DNA of 64,000 nucleotides, from contig NZ_JAPJZK010000001.1 in the NCBI RefSeq assembly GCF_026309355.1, positions 4,050,501 through 4,114,500 on the forward strand. Direction: 5' to 3'. Below the pieces are notes generated by a model. That model searched no databases and was not told the origin of the DNA. It was given only the letters and a program-made list of their open reading frames with translations. The translations under genes were made by a program, and so were the position numbers. Of this stretch, positions 40,483-49,547 are shown piece by piece; position 1 is the stretch's first letter; the number at the start of each line of letters is the position of its first letter. The stretch is from Spartinivicinus marinus (GTDB lineage Bacteria; Pseudomonadota; Gammaproteobacteria; Pseudomonadales; Zooshikellaceae).

Positions 40483-40652
40483 AATATTGTTAGTCTATAC
40501 AGCTTAGATCTCTAACCAAGAATTGTAGCGCTAAATACCCCGATAATATAGAGCGGTTATCTTGGTATGCATCGAGGGGCAAGCTACAATACACTTAGCA
40601 CATATAAAGTAAGCCCAAGACAAATCCGTTTTAACTATAAAAGCTAATATAT

Positions 40653-42017
40653 ATGACTTTGCAACGTGATAATCAGTCGCTTAATCCAAAAATAGAAGAA
40701 CAGCATCTTGAGAGTCTAGTATCGGATATTTTGGCAGAAGCAAAACAACAGGGTGCTTCTGCAGCAGAAGTAGGGGTAAGTTTAGACACAGGTCTATCTG
40801 CCAGTATTCGGAAAGGGGAAGTAGACACAGTTGAGTTTAATTGTGATCGAGGGTTTGGCATTACTGTTTATATTGGTCAGCGTAAGGGATCAGCCAGTAC
40901 TTCTGATAGCTCTGCTAAAGCGATTAAAGAAACGGTTACGGCAGCACTCAACATAGCTAAATACACTTCAGAAGATCAGTATGCTGGCTTGGCTGATCCC
41001 AAATTAATGGCAACCGATATCCCTGACTTAGATTTGTACCACCCTTGGGGAATTAACGCTGAAGAGGCAATTGATATTGCTAAAGAAACTGAAGCTGCTG
41101 CTTTTAAGGTGAGTAAAAAAATCACCAACTCTGAAGGGGCATCAGTATCGAGCCATCAAGGTTGTCGGGTATATGGTAACAGTCACGGGTTTATTGGCGG
41201 TTATGTATCATCAAGACACAGCATTAGTTGTGTGTTAATTGCCCAAGAAAAAGAAGAAATGCAACGTGATTACTGGTATACCGTTAACCGTAATGCTCAG
41301 TTGTTAGAAACTGCAGTAGATGTGGGCAGAAAAGCAGCAGACCGTACCTTAAAGCGGTTAGGCTCTAAAAAAGTGTCTACTACGACAGTACCTGTATTAT
41401 TTTCTGCTGAATTAGCTGGGAGTTTGTTATCCCATTTTATCGGTGCAATCAGTGGTTCAAGCTTGTACCGTCAGTCGTCATTTTTGCTGGATCACTTAGG
41501 AAAACAGATTTTCCCTGATAATATCCATATCCATGAGCAACCTCGTTTAGCTCAAGCAATTGGAAGTGCTGCTTTTGACAATGATGGGCTAGCCACTTAT
41601 GCCAAAAATTTTGTTAAAGAAGGTGTATTAACCAACTATATGTTGGGTACCTATTCAGCAAGACGATTAAAAATGGAAAGTACAGCTAACGCTGGAGGAG
41701 CCCATAATTTAATTATTGATCCAACTGAGCCCGCAGCAGACTTATTAGCATTAGTTAAAAAGATGGATAAAGGACTGTTGGTAACGGAGTTGATGGGGCA
41801 GGGCGTTAATATCGTAACAGGAGATTACTCAAGAGGTGCTGCAGGCTTTTGGGTTGAAAATGGCGAAATTCAATACCCCGTTTCAGAAGTGACGATTGCA
41901 GGTAATTTAAAAGATATATTTAACAAGGTAGTAGCAGTAGGTAGTGATGTAGATTACCGAGGTAATATTCGGACGGGATCGATTTTGATTGAGAGCATGA
42001 CAGTAGCCGGACACTAA
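40653..42017 (+). CDS. pmbA: Metalloprotease subunit PmbA (TldE)
   Basis: The 454-residue protein is the TldD partner that lacks the HExxxH zinc motif. Typical parts are GFGITVYIGQRKGSASTSD near the N-terminus, VPVLFSAELAGSLLSHFIGA in the middle and GDYSRGAAGFWVENGEI near the end. It forms the heterodimeric TldD/E protease. It is the last gene of the conserved block; an accessory region begins immediately after. Confidence 0.97.
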   Translation: MTLQRDNQSLNPKIEEQHLESLVSDILAEAKQQGASAAEVGVSLDTGLSASIRKGEVDTVEFNCDRGFGITVYIGQRKGSASTSDSSAKAIKETVTAALNIAKYTSEDQYAGLADPKLMATDIPDLDLYHPWGINAEEAIDIAKETEAAAFKVSKKITNSEGASVSSHQGCRVYGNSHGFIGGYVSSRHSISCVLIAQEKEEMQRDYWYTVNRNAQLLETAVDVGRKAADRTLKRLGSKKVSTTTVPVLFSAELAGSLLSHFIGAISGSSLYRQSSFLLDHLGKQIFPDNIHIHEQPRLAQAIGSAAFDNDGLATYAKNFVKEGVLTNYMLGTYSARRLKMESTANAGGAHNLIIDPTEPAADLLALVKKMDKGLLVTELMGQGVNIVTGDYSRGAAGFWVENGEIQYPVSEVTIAGNLKDIFNKVVAVGSDVDYRGNIRTGSILIESMTVAGH

Positions 42018-42262
42018 ATATACTCTTCGTGAATGTTTTCTAGGCTTTGTTATCTTCGATCTTGACCACCAAGGATGGTGGAAATGCAGTTAATGCATGG
42101 AGCATTTAACTGACACCCCAGTCACTTATTATTATAAGCGCCCAGCAGTGCCTTTATATAAATTAAAGTGACTACCGCAAGTCTTACAGTTGCAGACTTG
42201 CCCTGGGGTTTCATCACTCGATGGCCTCGCCTATAAAACCTTCACTTTGAGTATATGCTTTT
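42018..42262. repeat. Long dispersed repeat, left copy (inverted relative to 44285-44502)
   Basis: Directly after pmbA begins a non-coding repeat: CTAGGCTTTGTTATC, CACCAAGGATGGTG (itself a palindrome), TGCAGTTAATGCATGGAGCA, ACCCCAGTCA, CTGGGGTTTCATC and GGCCTCGCC. The reverse complement of 44285-44502 carries the same segments in the same order. This copy has about 60 extra bases in the middle. Partial copies lie at 14877, ~15690 and 45411. It is probably a non-autonomous mobile or recombinogenic element. Confidence 0.75.
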
Positions 42263-42283
42263 CGAAATATAGTGAATGATGGA

Positions 42284-42577
42284 TTATTCGTGAAGAGTTG
42301 TACATTGTTGTTCAAGTGAGTTGTTGATAAAGCAAGGATAATATTTTCTAAGTGTTTTAATCTCGTCAGGTTTTGAGTAGCCTGACTCAATCAACTCCTG
42401 ATATTGCTTAGCTGTTTGCAGCAGGTGATCAGCAAACCCCTGCCCTTTATTTTTACCTTCAAGAATCATCCAGGGTGGCCAGTGAATGGTTTGCCAGTGT
42501 ATTTTTTCTTTGGCAAATAGGGTAGTACTGTAACAATAATAAAAAAAACAAATAACTAAACAAATAAACTGTTTCAT
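42284..42577 (-). pseudogene. Truncated periplasmic solute-binding protein (TIGR02285-like)
   Basis: A 97-residue frame starts with a good signal peptide (ICLVICFFYYCYSTTLFA-KE) and the IHWPPWMILEGKNKGQGFAD segment typical of small-molecule-binding periplasmic proteins of about 270-300 residues. After residue ~70 it runs into what looks like a more C-terminal part (YYPCFIN, CTTLHE), and the binding lobes are missing. An internal deletion or recombination at the adjacent repeat is likely. It may still be expressed as a small secreted protein. Confidence 0.5.
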
Positions 42578-42868
42578 GAGGGATAGTTGGCGAGCTGATG
42601 TCCAAGTAAATATATCAATAAGCTATAAATAACTTGTTACACGTAGAAGAAATTAGAATAATTTTAATACAGCTAAATTTTAACGTATAGATTATGCGTG
42701 ATAACTTGTCAATGAGATGTTACAAAATTATGAATGCTGGTAACTAACTTTTCCATTAAAAATCGTATTGGACGTTCCTGTGAGGACTTGGAATAGCCAG
42801 TTAGTATTTGAAGGCAGTCGGCTGGACAGTCTTTACAAGCAAAATTAAATAAGTTAATGGAGATAGAA

Positions 42869-43030
42869 ATGTCAAAACTAACCCCAGACATGACAGATCA
42901 AATTATAAGCTCTTTAAAGGAAATTGAAGGTAAACAACAAAAACCAGGAGAAAAAATCGAATTAATTAAAGATGCGCATAAGGCACCTACCTGGAAAATC
43001 TCGTGGGAGACAAGCCAAGATAAACAATAA
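42869..43030 (+). CDS. 53-residue small protein
   Basis: An open frame of 53 codons begins MSKLTPDMTDQII and ends TWKISWETSQDKQ; a TGGAG site lies ~10 bases upstream of the ATG and a strong hairpin follows the stop. The protein is helical and charged in its first two thirds, then has a proline and the aromatic stretch APTWKISW. Leader-like N-terminus plus short distinctive tail resembles a RiPP precursor, and the next gene is a metallopeptidase-like protein. This is only a resemblance. The gene itself, with its own terminator, is well supported. Confidence 0.6.
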   Translation: MSKLTPDMTDQIISSLKEIEGKQQKPGEKIELIKDAHKAPTWKISWETSQDKQ

Positions 43031-43035
43031 ATAAT

Positions 43036-43065
43036 AAAACTCAGGAATTTTTTCCTGAGTTTTTA
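43036..43065 (+). terminator. Intrinsic terminator after the 53-residue gene
   Basis: AAAACTCAGGAA, loop TTTT, TTCCTGAGTTTT: a perfect 12-bp stem followed by T-rich sequence, 5 bases after the stop. It should separate the small gene from the peptidase gene, or allow partial read-through. Confidence 0.85.
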
Positions 43066-43138
43066 TATTGAGTTTATAAATATAGTAGCTTCTGTAAGTG
43101 TAAAAAAATGTTTATGGGTTAGATCAACTCTTTTATAG

Positions 43139-44272
43139 ATGGGAAAACAAATGAACTTTCAATTAAATCAGCAGGTTTGTGATGGTGTTGAATTACTCAT
43201 TAATGATTATGCAAAAATTTCCATAGATGATCTAGTGATAATGGCTTGCACAGAAGATAGTGTAGAGTCTGTCGCTTTGGTTAGTGAGTCTTTAAAGCTA
43301 AAAAGGATAAAGCATCATGTTACCATGATGAGTCCATTGAATGATGAAGCCCTTTTATATGAGCTAACCTGCTTACTACCTAATGCAGCAGATCTACAAG
43401 GCGATATCGTATTTATGACTTTTGAAAAAAATACGATGTCACATAATAATATCTTCAGAAGAATCGTAATGAATTGCCATGAAAAAAAATGTCGTGTCAT
43501 AAGAGTGATAAGTGCTTGTTATGATTTTTTTGCGCAATCATTAGCTGTAACACCAGAAATACTCTCTAGGAAAAATACTACGATACTTGAAAAACTAATG
43601 AAGGCAAAAGAGCTAGTTATAACAACAAAAAGTGGTACAAATTTAAAAGTGACATTAGATAATAATCGATATCGTTGGATAAGTAATAGGGGAATAATAA
43701 AAGATAATAGCTTTATGATGTTACCTGCAGGAGAAGTAGCTACATTTCCTGCTAGTATTAATGGTGTGTTAGTTGCTGAGTTTGCGTTTAATGTAAATGT
43801 TCTCACGGATGTAGATGCAAGATTAGCAAATAACCCTGTATCCGTTACAATTGAAGATGGCCAAGCGGTTGACTTCCAATGTAAAAATAAACAAGTAACT
43901 GAAATAATCAATTATTGTTTTAATAATGAAAATGGAAAATTGGTTGGTGAACTAGGATTTGGCACAAATATCGGTATCAAGCAAGCTGTTTCACTTAATT
44001 CACATATAAACGAAAGAGTGCCAGGTATTCACTTAGGGTTTGGTGATCATAATCAGTTACCTGAAGTTGCTAAATATAGCTGCTCTTCTCACTTAGATTT
44101 AATCTGTCAAGGTGGTGAAATATGGATAGATAGTGATCATCTCCCCATTGATTTACAAAATATCAAGCCTTCGATAAACCAACACCCCGAAAATTTATAT
44201 ACTGAGGACCTAAAATCTCCTGCCGATCAGCAGCGTATGGAGTTAGATGACTGCTGTGGTTTAATAAAGTGA
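43139..44272 (+). CDS. M29-family-like metallopeptidase
   Basis: The 377-residue protein resembles aminopeptidases of the M29 (aminopeptidase T/AmpS) clan and the related NicX dioxygenase fold. Visible signatures are LPAGEVATFPAS (195-206), GELGFGTN with Glu271, ERVPGIHLGFGD with Glu292 and His298, and SHLDLI with His318 and Asp320. These five are the residues that bind the two metals in the family, so catalytic activity is expected. The N-terminal half is divergent. No signal peptide. It shares the repeat-bounded unit with the 53-residue gene. Its substrate is unknown. Confidence 0.68.
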   Translation: MGKQMNFQLNQQVCDGVELLINDYAKISIDDLVIMACTEDSVESVALVSESLKLKRIKHHVTMMSPLNDEALLYELTCLLPNAADLQGDIVFMTFEKNTMSHNNIFRRIVMNCHEKKCRVIRVISACYDFFAQSLAVTPEILSRKNTTILEKLMKAKELVITTKSGTNLKVTLDNNRYRWISNRGIIKDNSFMMLPAGEVATFPASINGVLVAEFAFNVNVLTDVDARLANNPVSVTIEDGQAVDFQCKNKQVTEIINYCFNNENGKLVGELGFGTNIGIKQAVSLNSHINERVPGIHLGFGDHNQLPEVAKYSCSSHLDLICQGGEIWIDSDHLPIDLQNIKPSINQHPENLYTEDLKSPADQQRMELDDCCGLIK

Positions 44273-44284
44273 ACTCATGTGTTG

Positions 44285-44502
44285 GGTGTAAAAATAAAGT
44301 GGTATATACTCACAGCGAAGGGTTATTTATACCCCTAGGGCACAAGGGCGAGGCCAGCGAGCGATGAAGCCCCAGGAGTTTAGATAAACTAAATGACTGG
44401 GGTGACAGTTAAATGCTCCATGCATTAACTGCATTCACACCATCCTTGGTGATTAAGAACGATGGTAACAAAGCCTAGAAATCATTCGGGAAGAGTATAT
44501 AA
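44285..44502. repeat. Long dispersed repeat, right copy (inverted relative to 42018-42262)
   Basis: Reading the minus strand, this copy has the same order of elements as the left copy, from ACTCTTCCCGAATGATTTC to TGAGTATATACC. It contains GGCCTCGCCCTTGTGCCCTA and a long ACCCCAGTCATTTAG / CCTGGGGCTTCATC pair able to form a stem. It ends exactly at the TPR gene stop. Together the two copies bracket 2.5 kb. Confidence 0.75.
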
Positions 44503-45192
44503 CTAAACTTTTGCTTCACACTCCTTTAAACTCTTCTTCGCTTGAATATGTTTTGGATAAAGCTTTAAAAATTTATTAAAAGCATCACAAGCTTCATTAT
44601 ACCATTGTAAATCCTTATAAATATTACCTAAATTAAAAAGTGCACTGGGAAAGTCGCTACCTAGTTCTAAAACTCTTTTATAAGCATCAATTGCTTGTTG
44701 ATAATCTCCATCATTGACATGGAGCCACCCAAGATTATACCATGCACCTTGGCTATCAGGAGCAATTTGAATGCAGCGGTCAACCAATTTTCTAGCCATG
44801 GTAAAATTACCTAGGTGACCTGATGCTGCAGATAACTGGAGAAGCTCTTCTATTCGCCAATCAGATAGAGAATCAAACAAGTCATCGGTAACAGGATGTC
44901 TGGCTCTTTTTGAATATTCAGGTAATTCATTCACAATCACATTAACAAAATTCATGTAACTACAGTCGCATATTAGGGCAACTCGAAAATAAATAATATC
45001 TCCTTTTTTTCTTTCTGGGCCACAATCACCATTAATAATATGACCTTTTCGACCACAAGCTAAACAAGGGTGTGTAGTATGGACAAGATTCCTTTCTTGA
45101 TTAGTTTGTGGTCGATAAGCATATTTAAGAGACAGACCAGGGCGTTTAGAAGGGTTTAATTGACGGGACGTTAACTCTACAACTTTAGCCAT
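44503..45192 (-). CDS. Zinc-motif plus TPR protein (copy 1)
   Basis: The 229-residue protein has an N-terminal domain with LSLKYAYRPQTN, CLACGRKGH (CxxC) and CDCSYMNF (CxC), which together look like a zinc site (residues ~43-86). Three tetratricopeptide repeats follow (~110-225: GAWYNLGWLHVNDGDYQQAI, SALFNLGNIYKDLQWYNEAC). A paralogue with the same architecture is at 49548-50252. TPRs bind proteins, so it is probably an adaptor. Cellular role unknown. Confidence 0.7.
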   Translation of the reverse strand: MAKVVELTSRQLNPSKRPGLSLKYAYRPQTNQERNLVHTTHPCLACGRKGHIINGDCGPERKKGDIIYFRVALICDCSYMNFVNVIVNELPEYSKRARHPVTDDLFDSLSDWRIEELLQLSAASGHLGNFTMARKLVDRCIQIAPDSQGAWYNLGWLHVNDGDYQQAIDAYKRVLELGSDFPSALFNLGNIYKDLQWYNEACDAFNKFLKLYPKHIQAKKSLKECEAKV

Positions 45193-45410
45193 AACTTTAT
45201 TACCGCTTACATCAATAAGTCACAACATTTACATAAAACTTAAACTTCTAGAAAAATAATACTAATCCTATTTTAGTTTAAATTGAACAGCAGTTAAAGA
45301 AATAGGATAAGATTGATAGTTAATAAGACTTAAATTTTTTTGTGGGTAAAATTATAAAGTTTTATATGTTAAGAAAATGATATACTTTTGCTAAAGAAGC
45401 ATTTATAGCA

Positions 45411-45432
45411 GTCGCGAATCATTTCTAGGTTC
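45411..45432. repeat. Short relic of the dispersed repeat
   Basis: GTCGCGAATCATTTCTAGGT matches the edge of the repeats at 42018 and 44502. It sits just before the IS630 remnant, so the repeat family is again next to insertion debris. Confidence 0.45.
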
Positions 45433-45463
45433 AATAATACATTATCATGTGTATAGTCAACTG

Positions 45464-45720
45464 TTATGGGAAAGTTCGAACTATCACCAACAGCACTCGC
45501 AGAGCTTTAAGTCGCCCACAAGTGTTGTAAGCATGCCATAGATGCTTACAAGACTGGTTAGACACTTCAGGCAGTAAAAGAAGCTCTACTCTTAGATGAT
45601 GAAACAATCAGAGTGCTACGCTAACTGCTATAAACAAGATGGTGTTAGCATAACAATTCTGTTTATTAGCTTGTTAAAACAGCCCAGCACCTGGAGCACA
45701 AGCTTTTAAGAGTCTGTAAT
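45464..45720 (+). pseudogene. IS630-family transposase, N-terminal remnant
   Basis: The sequence begins with GKFELSPTALAEL, then a stop, and has VAHKCCKHAIDAYKTG and VKEALLLDDETIRVLR, the helix-turn-helix part of IS630-type transposases, broken by several stops. It is dead. The catalytic portion of the same type of transposase continues beyond the IS256 remnant at 46300. Confidence 0.6.
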
Positions 45721-45752
45721 TTAAATTGTCCACATGCCCATTAGGTTTTAGT

Positions 45753-46206
45753 CTAATTTAATCCAATCGCTAAATGCAATTGAAAAGTGTTGGATAGCCA
45801 GCCCCCAGTGCCTTGCGGTCTTTCCAGGAGACATACTTAAGTGAGTTACGAATCATATGTACAATACAGAGCTGAACTGACGTTTTAGGGAATACGGTGG
45901 CTATAGCATCAGGGAAACCCATTAGCCCATCCACGCAGGCAATCAGGATATCTTTAACCCTTCGATTATTTAGCTCCGTCAATACTGACAACCAAAACTT
46001 AGCGCTTTCATTTTCGGAGATCCACAACCCTAATAGCTCTTTATGTCCTTCCATGTTAATGCCTAGTGCAATTTCAGTTTGGGACTAACCTGTTTGTAAA
46101 TGAGTCATCGCTAACAAATAAAGCCTTGTTCTTGGTTGTGTTTATTTAGTAAGGCATCAAAGTCGTAGTCATACAACTCATCTGGAATAGAAGTAATCCT
46201 TGCCAT
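45753..46206 (-). pseudogene. IS256-family (mutator-type) transposase remnant
   Basis: The best-preserved piece, 46054 to 45780, reads GHKELLGLWISENESAKFWL, then LIACVDGLMGFPDAI with a catalytic Asp, and VQLCIVHMIRNSLKYVSWKD, a textbook IS256 core. An N-terminal scrap (MARITSIPDELYDYDFDALL) at 46206 and a C-terminal scrap (QHFSIAFSDWI) at ~45755 are in other frames, with the middle deleted. It lies in opposite orientation inside IS630 debris. Confidence 0.75.
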
Positions 46207-46299
46207 TATTAAACTCATAGTCAAATTAAGTTAAATACTGTGACAAAGTATTTTACAGATTATTTACCATGATTTGTATTACTAAAAAAGAATCATAAA

Positions 46300-47049
46300 G
46301 GCAGTAAATCTAAGCTTTCCGATGAGCAAAAAACGTCTGTGAGTATAACTTGATAATCATATATTATTTGAGTATAGGAAGTGTTTGTCACTATCTAAAA
46401 GCAACCTTTGGTATTAAATACAGTACTAGTGGTATGACCGGTTTTCTGTGCCAGCTAATCCCAATGTACAGGCTCAAGAAGAGTTTCTTGAGCAATATAA
46501 TCAATTAATGAAGACAAAGTAGGTTGATGAAGTACTTGATACGATGCTCCCGACTGTACTGTACAGAAGCCGCGTATAGCTGGATTAAGAAAGGGCAAGA
46601 AAAAACAAAGTCGAATACAGGTCGATCTTGCTACAATATTCATGGTGTGATGAGAGCAGAAACCCTGGAAACGATTGCTCTATTTAATGAAGACAATATC
46701 AATTTAGATTCAACCATTTATCTTTTTAACTATTTGAAAAGGTATCTACAGGCTCAGACGATTTACGTGATAGTGGATAGTGCAAGGTATTATTACTCTG
46801 CCACCATGTAAGACAGGCTGAACAAGTCGAGGATAAAACTAGTACTAGTATTCCTAAAAGCCTATTCACTGGAATTAAATTTAATATAACGTTTATGGGG
46901 AGTGTGCAGAAATTATATTTTATAAAGTCTCTATTATGATAAATTTTATACATTAAAAAAGTCTGTAAAAGTTTCTCTCGAAGTCAGGATAAGTGCTATG
47001 ATGAGATTTTTTCAATCATGGGTAATGGATTAGCTGAGCTTGTAGATTA
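46300..47049 (+). pseudogene. IS630-family transposase, catalytic remnant
   Basis: Frames on the plus strand give SKLSDEQKTS, YLKATFGIKYSTSGMT, VPANPNVQAQEEFLEQYNQL, then AYSWIKKGQEKTKS, YLQAQTIYVIVDSARYYYS (second catalytic Asp region) and NLI-RLWG (the NPIERLW region), separated by stops and frameshifts. It is an IS630-type DDE transposase that has decayed. Confidence 0.72.
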
Positions 47050-47198
47050 GTTATTCTGCTACACCTAAAAATTATAGCTAGACTCATACAGTTTGCCTTG
47101 TTTGAGTGCTTAAAAAATTACTTACACCCTCACCACCAAATAATTTAAATGATAATAGGTGAGTGAGGGTGCTGTAAATATATAGTAAAAATAGTATT

Positions 47199-48185
47199 TT
47201 ATGTGGCGTATTTTATATTCCAGTCTATTTTTTTGTAAGATAAATTAAATTTATCTATATTATGAAAATCTTTGTTGTCTGGCATAATCACGGTGACTAT
47301 TTCATAAAAAGAGTGGCAGTTATAAGGGATTCCTAAACAAGCTAAACAAATAGAAGTAATTATTAAATCAAGGTTTTGATCATGATTTTTGTATAAAGAG
47401 GTTATTAGATTTTTTACTCTATGTGAAGTTCCGCTTGGTCCGGAAAGTAGGCCTAATTTACTATCATAGGCAGTTTTATAATACTTTTTTGCATGGGTAT
47501 CTTTGTTATCTAAGACATTCATCAAATATCCTTCCATATAAGGATGGTTATCATCTTGATATTGAATGATTGGATTGCTTTGTAGTCTGTTACATTTTGC
47601 ACATTTAGAGATAAATTTAAACCTAGTTCCATCTTTTTTGGGGTCTGTAGAGCTTTCAAGTCTATCATATATTTTTCCTGTATCATGTATAAAATTATTT
47701 TCATCGGAATTAAAATTTACGGAGTTTATTTTGAACTCACTATTAAAAGGGCGTGTAAAAATTTTTTCTCTATTTATGTATATGTGTTTCTTAATATAAT
47801 CAGGTATTTGCCTCCAGTCTAAGTTCCATGGTTTTTCATCATAAGTTGCTTTTTTGAGTTCTTTGTAATAGAGTGGAGAGTTTTTGGAAATTTTTTCCTT
47901 TTGGGTGAAATCATTTTTATTTATATCTGCATATCTTGCAATGTAAAAGAAATTTTTAAGGAGGTTATTAGGCTCATCTATTCCTGAAAAGTCTTTGAAG
48001 CCACCCTCTTTAATTTTGTTATCAATAATTTTCTTTATTTTTATCCCTTTGTTTTCGGCATCACTTATAAATTTCCATGCAAATGAGTTTAAATAAGTGT
48101 TTTCTTGTAACTCTTGTGTTGTTTTTTTTTCATTGCTGTAGTTCTCATGTAACGATAAATAACTTGGGTCTGTAATATAGTTCAT
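47199..48185 (-). CDS. Unknown 328-residue protein with CxxC motif
   Basis: The protein is lysine- and asparagine-rich in its first half and more ordered in its second: SKCAKCNRLQSNP (CxxC), EGYLMNVLDNKDTHAKKYY, LLSGPSGTSHRVKNLITSLY and ICLACLGIPYNCHSFYEIVT. The SGPSGTSHR turn followed by a helical LACLG...HSFYEI stretch looks like a conserved domain, but I cannot name it. The gene is intact, has no signal peptide and stands alone. Given neighbouring T6SS cargo fragments it might be an effector or a relative. Confidence 0.5.
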   Translation of the reverse strand: MNYITDPSYLSLHENYSNEKKTTQELQENTYLNSFAWKFISDAENKGIKIKKIIDNKIKEGGFKDFSGIDEPNNLLKNFFYIARYADINKNDFTQKEKISKNSPLYYKELKKATYDEKPWNLDWRQIPDYIKKHIYINREKIFTRPFNSEFKINSVNFNSDENNFIHDTGKIYDRLESSTDPKKDGTRFKFISKCAKCNRLQSNPIIQYQDDNHPYMEGYLMNVLDNKDTHAKKYYKTAYDSKLGLLSGPSGTSHRVKNLITSLYKNHDQNLDLIITSICLACLGIPYNCHSFYEIVTVIMPDNKDFHNIDKFNLSYKKIDWNIKYAT

Positions 48186-48485
48186 GGTTTTTCCCTGATC
48201 TTGGCTGAGTTTTATATATCTCTTTTAAAATTGATTTTTATTGCTTGGTGTTTCAACTAAAGCTAATCTGCTTATTTGTTTATAATTAATATTATTTGAT
48301 CTAGTTTTTTGTTTCTTTTGATGGTTTATGTTTTAAAATATAGGGGTGGTATATTGCTTTTTGCTAGTAGTTAAAAGGTCGGTTGGATTGGTGCTGTTAG
48401 GTTATAAATGGAAGAAAAATTTTACATACATAGTATGCTTTATTTAACTTCCATTATATTTTTTTAGTTAGAAATTAAGACGCTC
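48186..48485. other. Intergenic AT-rich region
   Basis: Three hundred bases between two minus-strand genes, with no supported gene. It probably carries the promoter of the 328-residue protein's gene. Confidence 0.4.
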
Positions 48486-48770
48486 CTAAGTTTCAGCAGC
48501 TATTACAGCTGCAGGTTTTATTTTGCACTCAACTCTAATGCCCCAATGATTCTTATATTCAGTGGTTATTTTTTGGTTTAAATTTACTCTCCATAGATTT
48601 ATTTTAACATCTGTATCTGATTTGATATCAAAGTCTGCTGAAATATTAATTTCAAAAGTATATTCTGCTATTGTCATTGGATCTGTGCCAGTAGACATAG
48701 CAGCTTGAGCAACTCTTGCTGCTCCCGCAAAAGCAACTATATAACCTGATAATTCTACAGCATTAGCCAT
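48486..48770 (-). CDS. Small unknown protein with beta-rich tail
   Basis: From the ATG at 48770 (GGAGA site) the product has 94 residues: an alanine-rich hydrophobic start (VELSGYIVAFAGAARVAQAA), then a strand-rich half (YTFEINISADFDI, DVKINLWRVNLN, WGIRVECKIKP). An upstream ATG at 48815 lacks a good site. The strand pattern recalls the trypsin-co-occurring (Trypco2-like) domains of bacterial conflict systems, but the similarity is only visual. It faces the gene at 49113 across 342 non-coding bases. Confidence 0.5.
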   Translation of the reverse strand: MANAVELSGYIVAFAGAARVAQAAMSTGTDPMTIAEYTFEINISADFDIKSDTDVKINLWRVNLNQKITTEYKNHWGIRVECKIKPAAVIAAET

Positions 48771-49112
48771 TGTGATCTCTCCTTGAAAATGATTTTTTTT
48801 ATTACTTTCAAACATGCAGTTAAATGTATAGCAAGGTATATCAAATAAATCTTGTTAAGATATATAATGTTTTATAATAGTCTGAATGTTTGATTAGTAT
48901 TAAGTTTTATTTGTAAAAATAGATAAACTATCTGTAGTGCTATTGTTAAGCTATAATACTGTTATTGCGTTTGGAAAAGAGGGTATGCTCTATTTGGTAA
49001 TAAATACGCAATAATTTATTAAGTATAATGAAATGACTGTTTAAATAATATTGTAAAAGAAAGGTTTTATAAGAAGTAAATAGTAGAATAGAATTCATAG
49101 GTAGGGGTGATT
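48771..49112. promoter_or_regulatory. Divergent intergenic region
   Basis: This AT-rich stretch separates two divergent small genes and must hold both promoters. I cannot single out a -10/-35 pair. AGGGGTG just before 49113 is the ribosome site of the right-hand gene. Confidence 0.4.
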
Positions 49113-49514
49113 ATGAAAAAGAAAGATAATACATCTGATGCAGGTAAACGTAGTAATAGAATAAAACGTGAGCTGCATGAAATACTATATGCACTTTATG
49201 GTACTTTAAGAAATGCTAATAATTTAATGGAAAAATCAGGTAAGGAATATCGTTACAACATAGATCGGGTTGAAATTGAGTTACCAATTCGAATGGAGTA
49301 TGTCTCTGAAGAGCAAAAACGAAAACATGAAGATATTGATGGAGATGGAGAGGGAGATATGGATTTTCCTACTGGGTTTAAAGTTAGCCTTCCAGAAGAG
49401 AATGATGTGAGTGAAACGCTTAGTGATGACTTAATTATGGAAAAAAAGCTAAATGCGGAGTTTGGTCGAATAAAAATATTATTTAATCGTGATCGTTGTA
49501 TAACAAGTGGATAG
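49113..49514 (+). CDS. Small unknown charged protein
   Basis: From the ATG at 49113 the protein has 133 residues. A helical start (RIKRELHEILYALYGTLRN) is followed by a strand YNIDRVEIELPIRMEYV, an acidic loop IDGDGEGDMDF, and a last strand KILFNRD. The EIELPIRMEY strand resembles the beta part of the gene on the other side of the divergent promoter. It lies 33 bases before the second TPR gene and is probably co-transcribed with it. Function unknown. Confidence 0.5.
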   Translation: MKKKDNTSDAGKRSNRIKRELHEILYALYGTLRNANNLMEKSGKEYRYNIDRVEIELPIRMEYVSEEQKRKHEDIDGDGEGDMDFPTGFKVSLPEENDVSETLSDDLIMEKKLNAEFGRIKILFNRDRCITSG

Positions 49515-49547
49515 AAATATATTAATTATAAAAATGAGGATAGTAAT

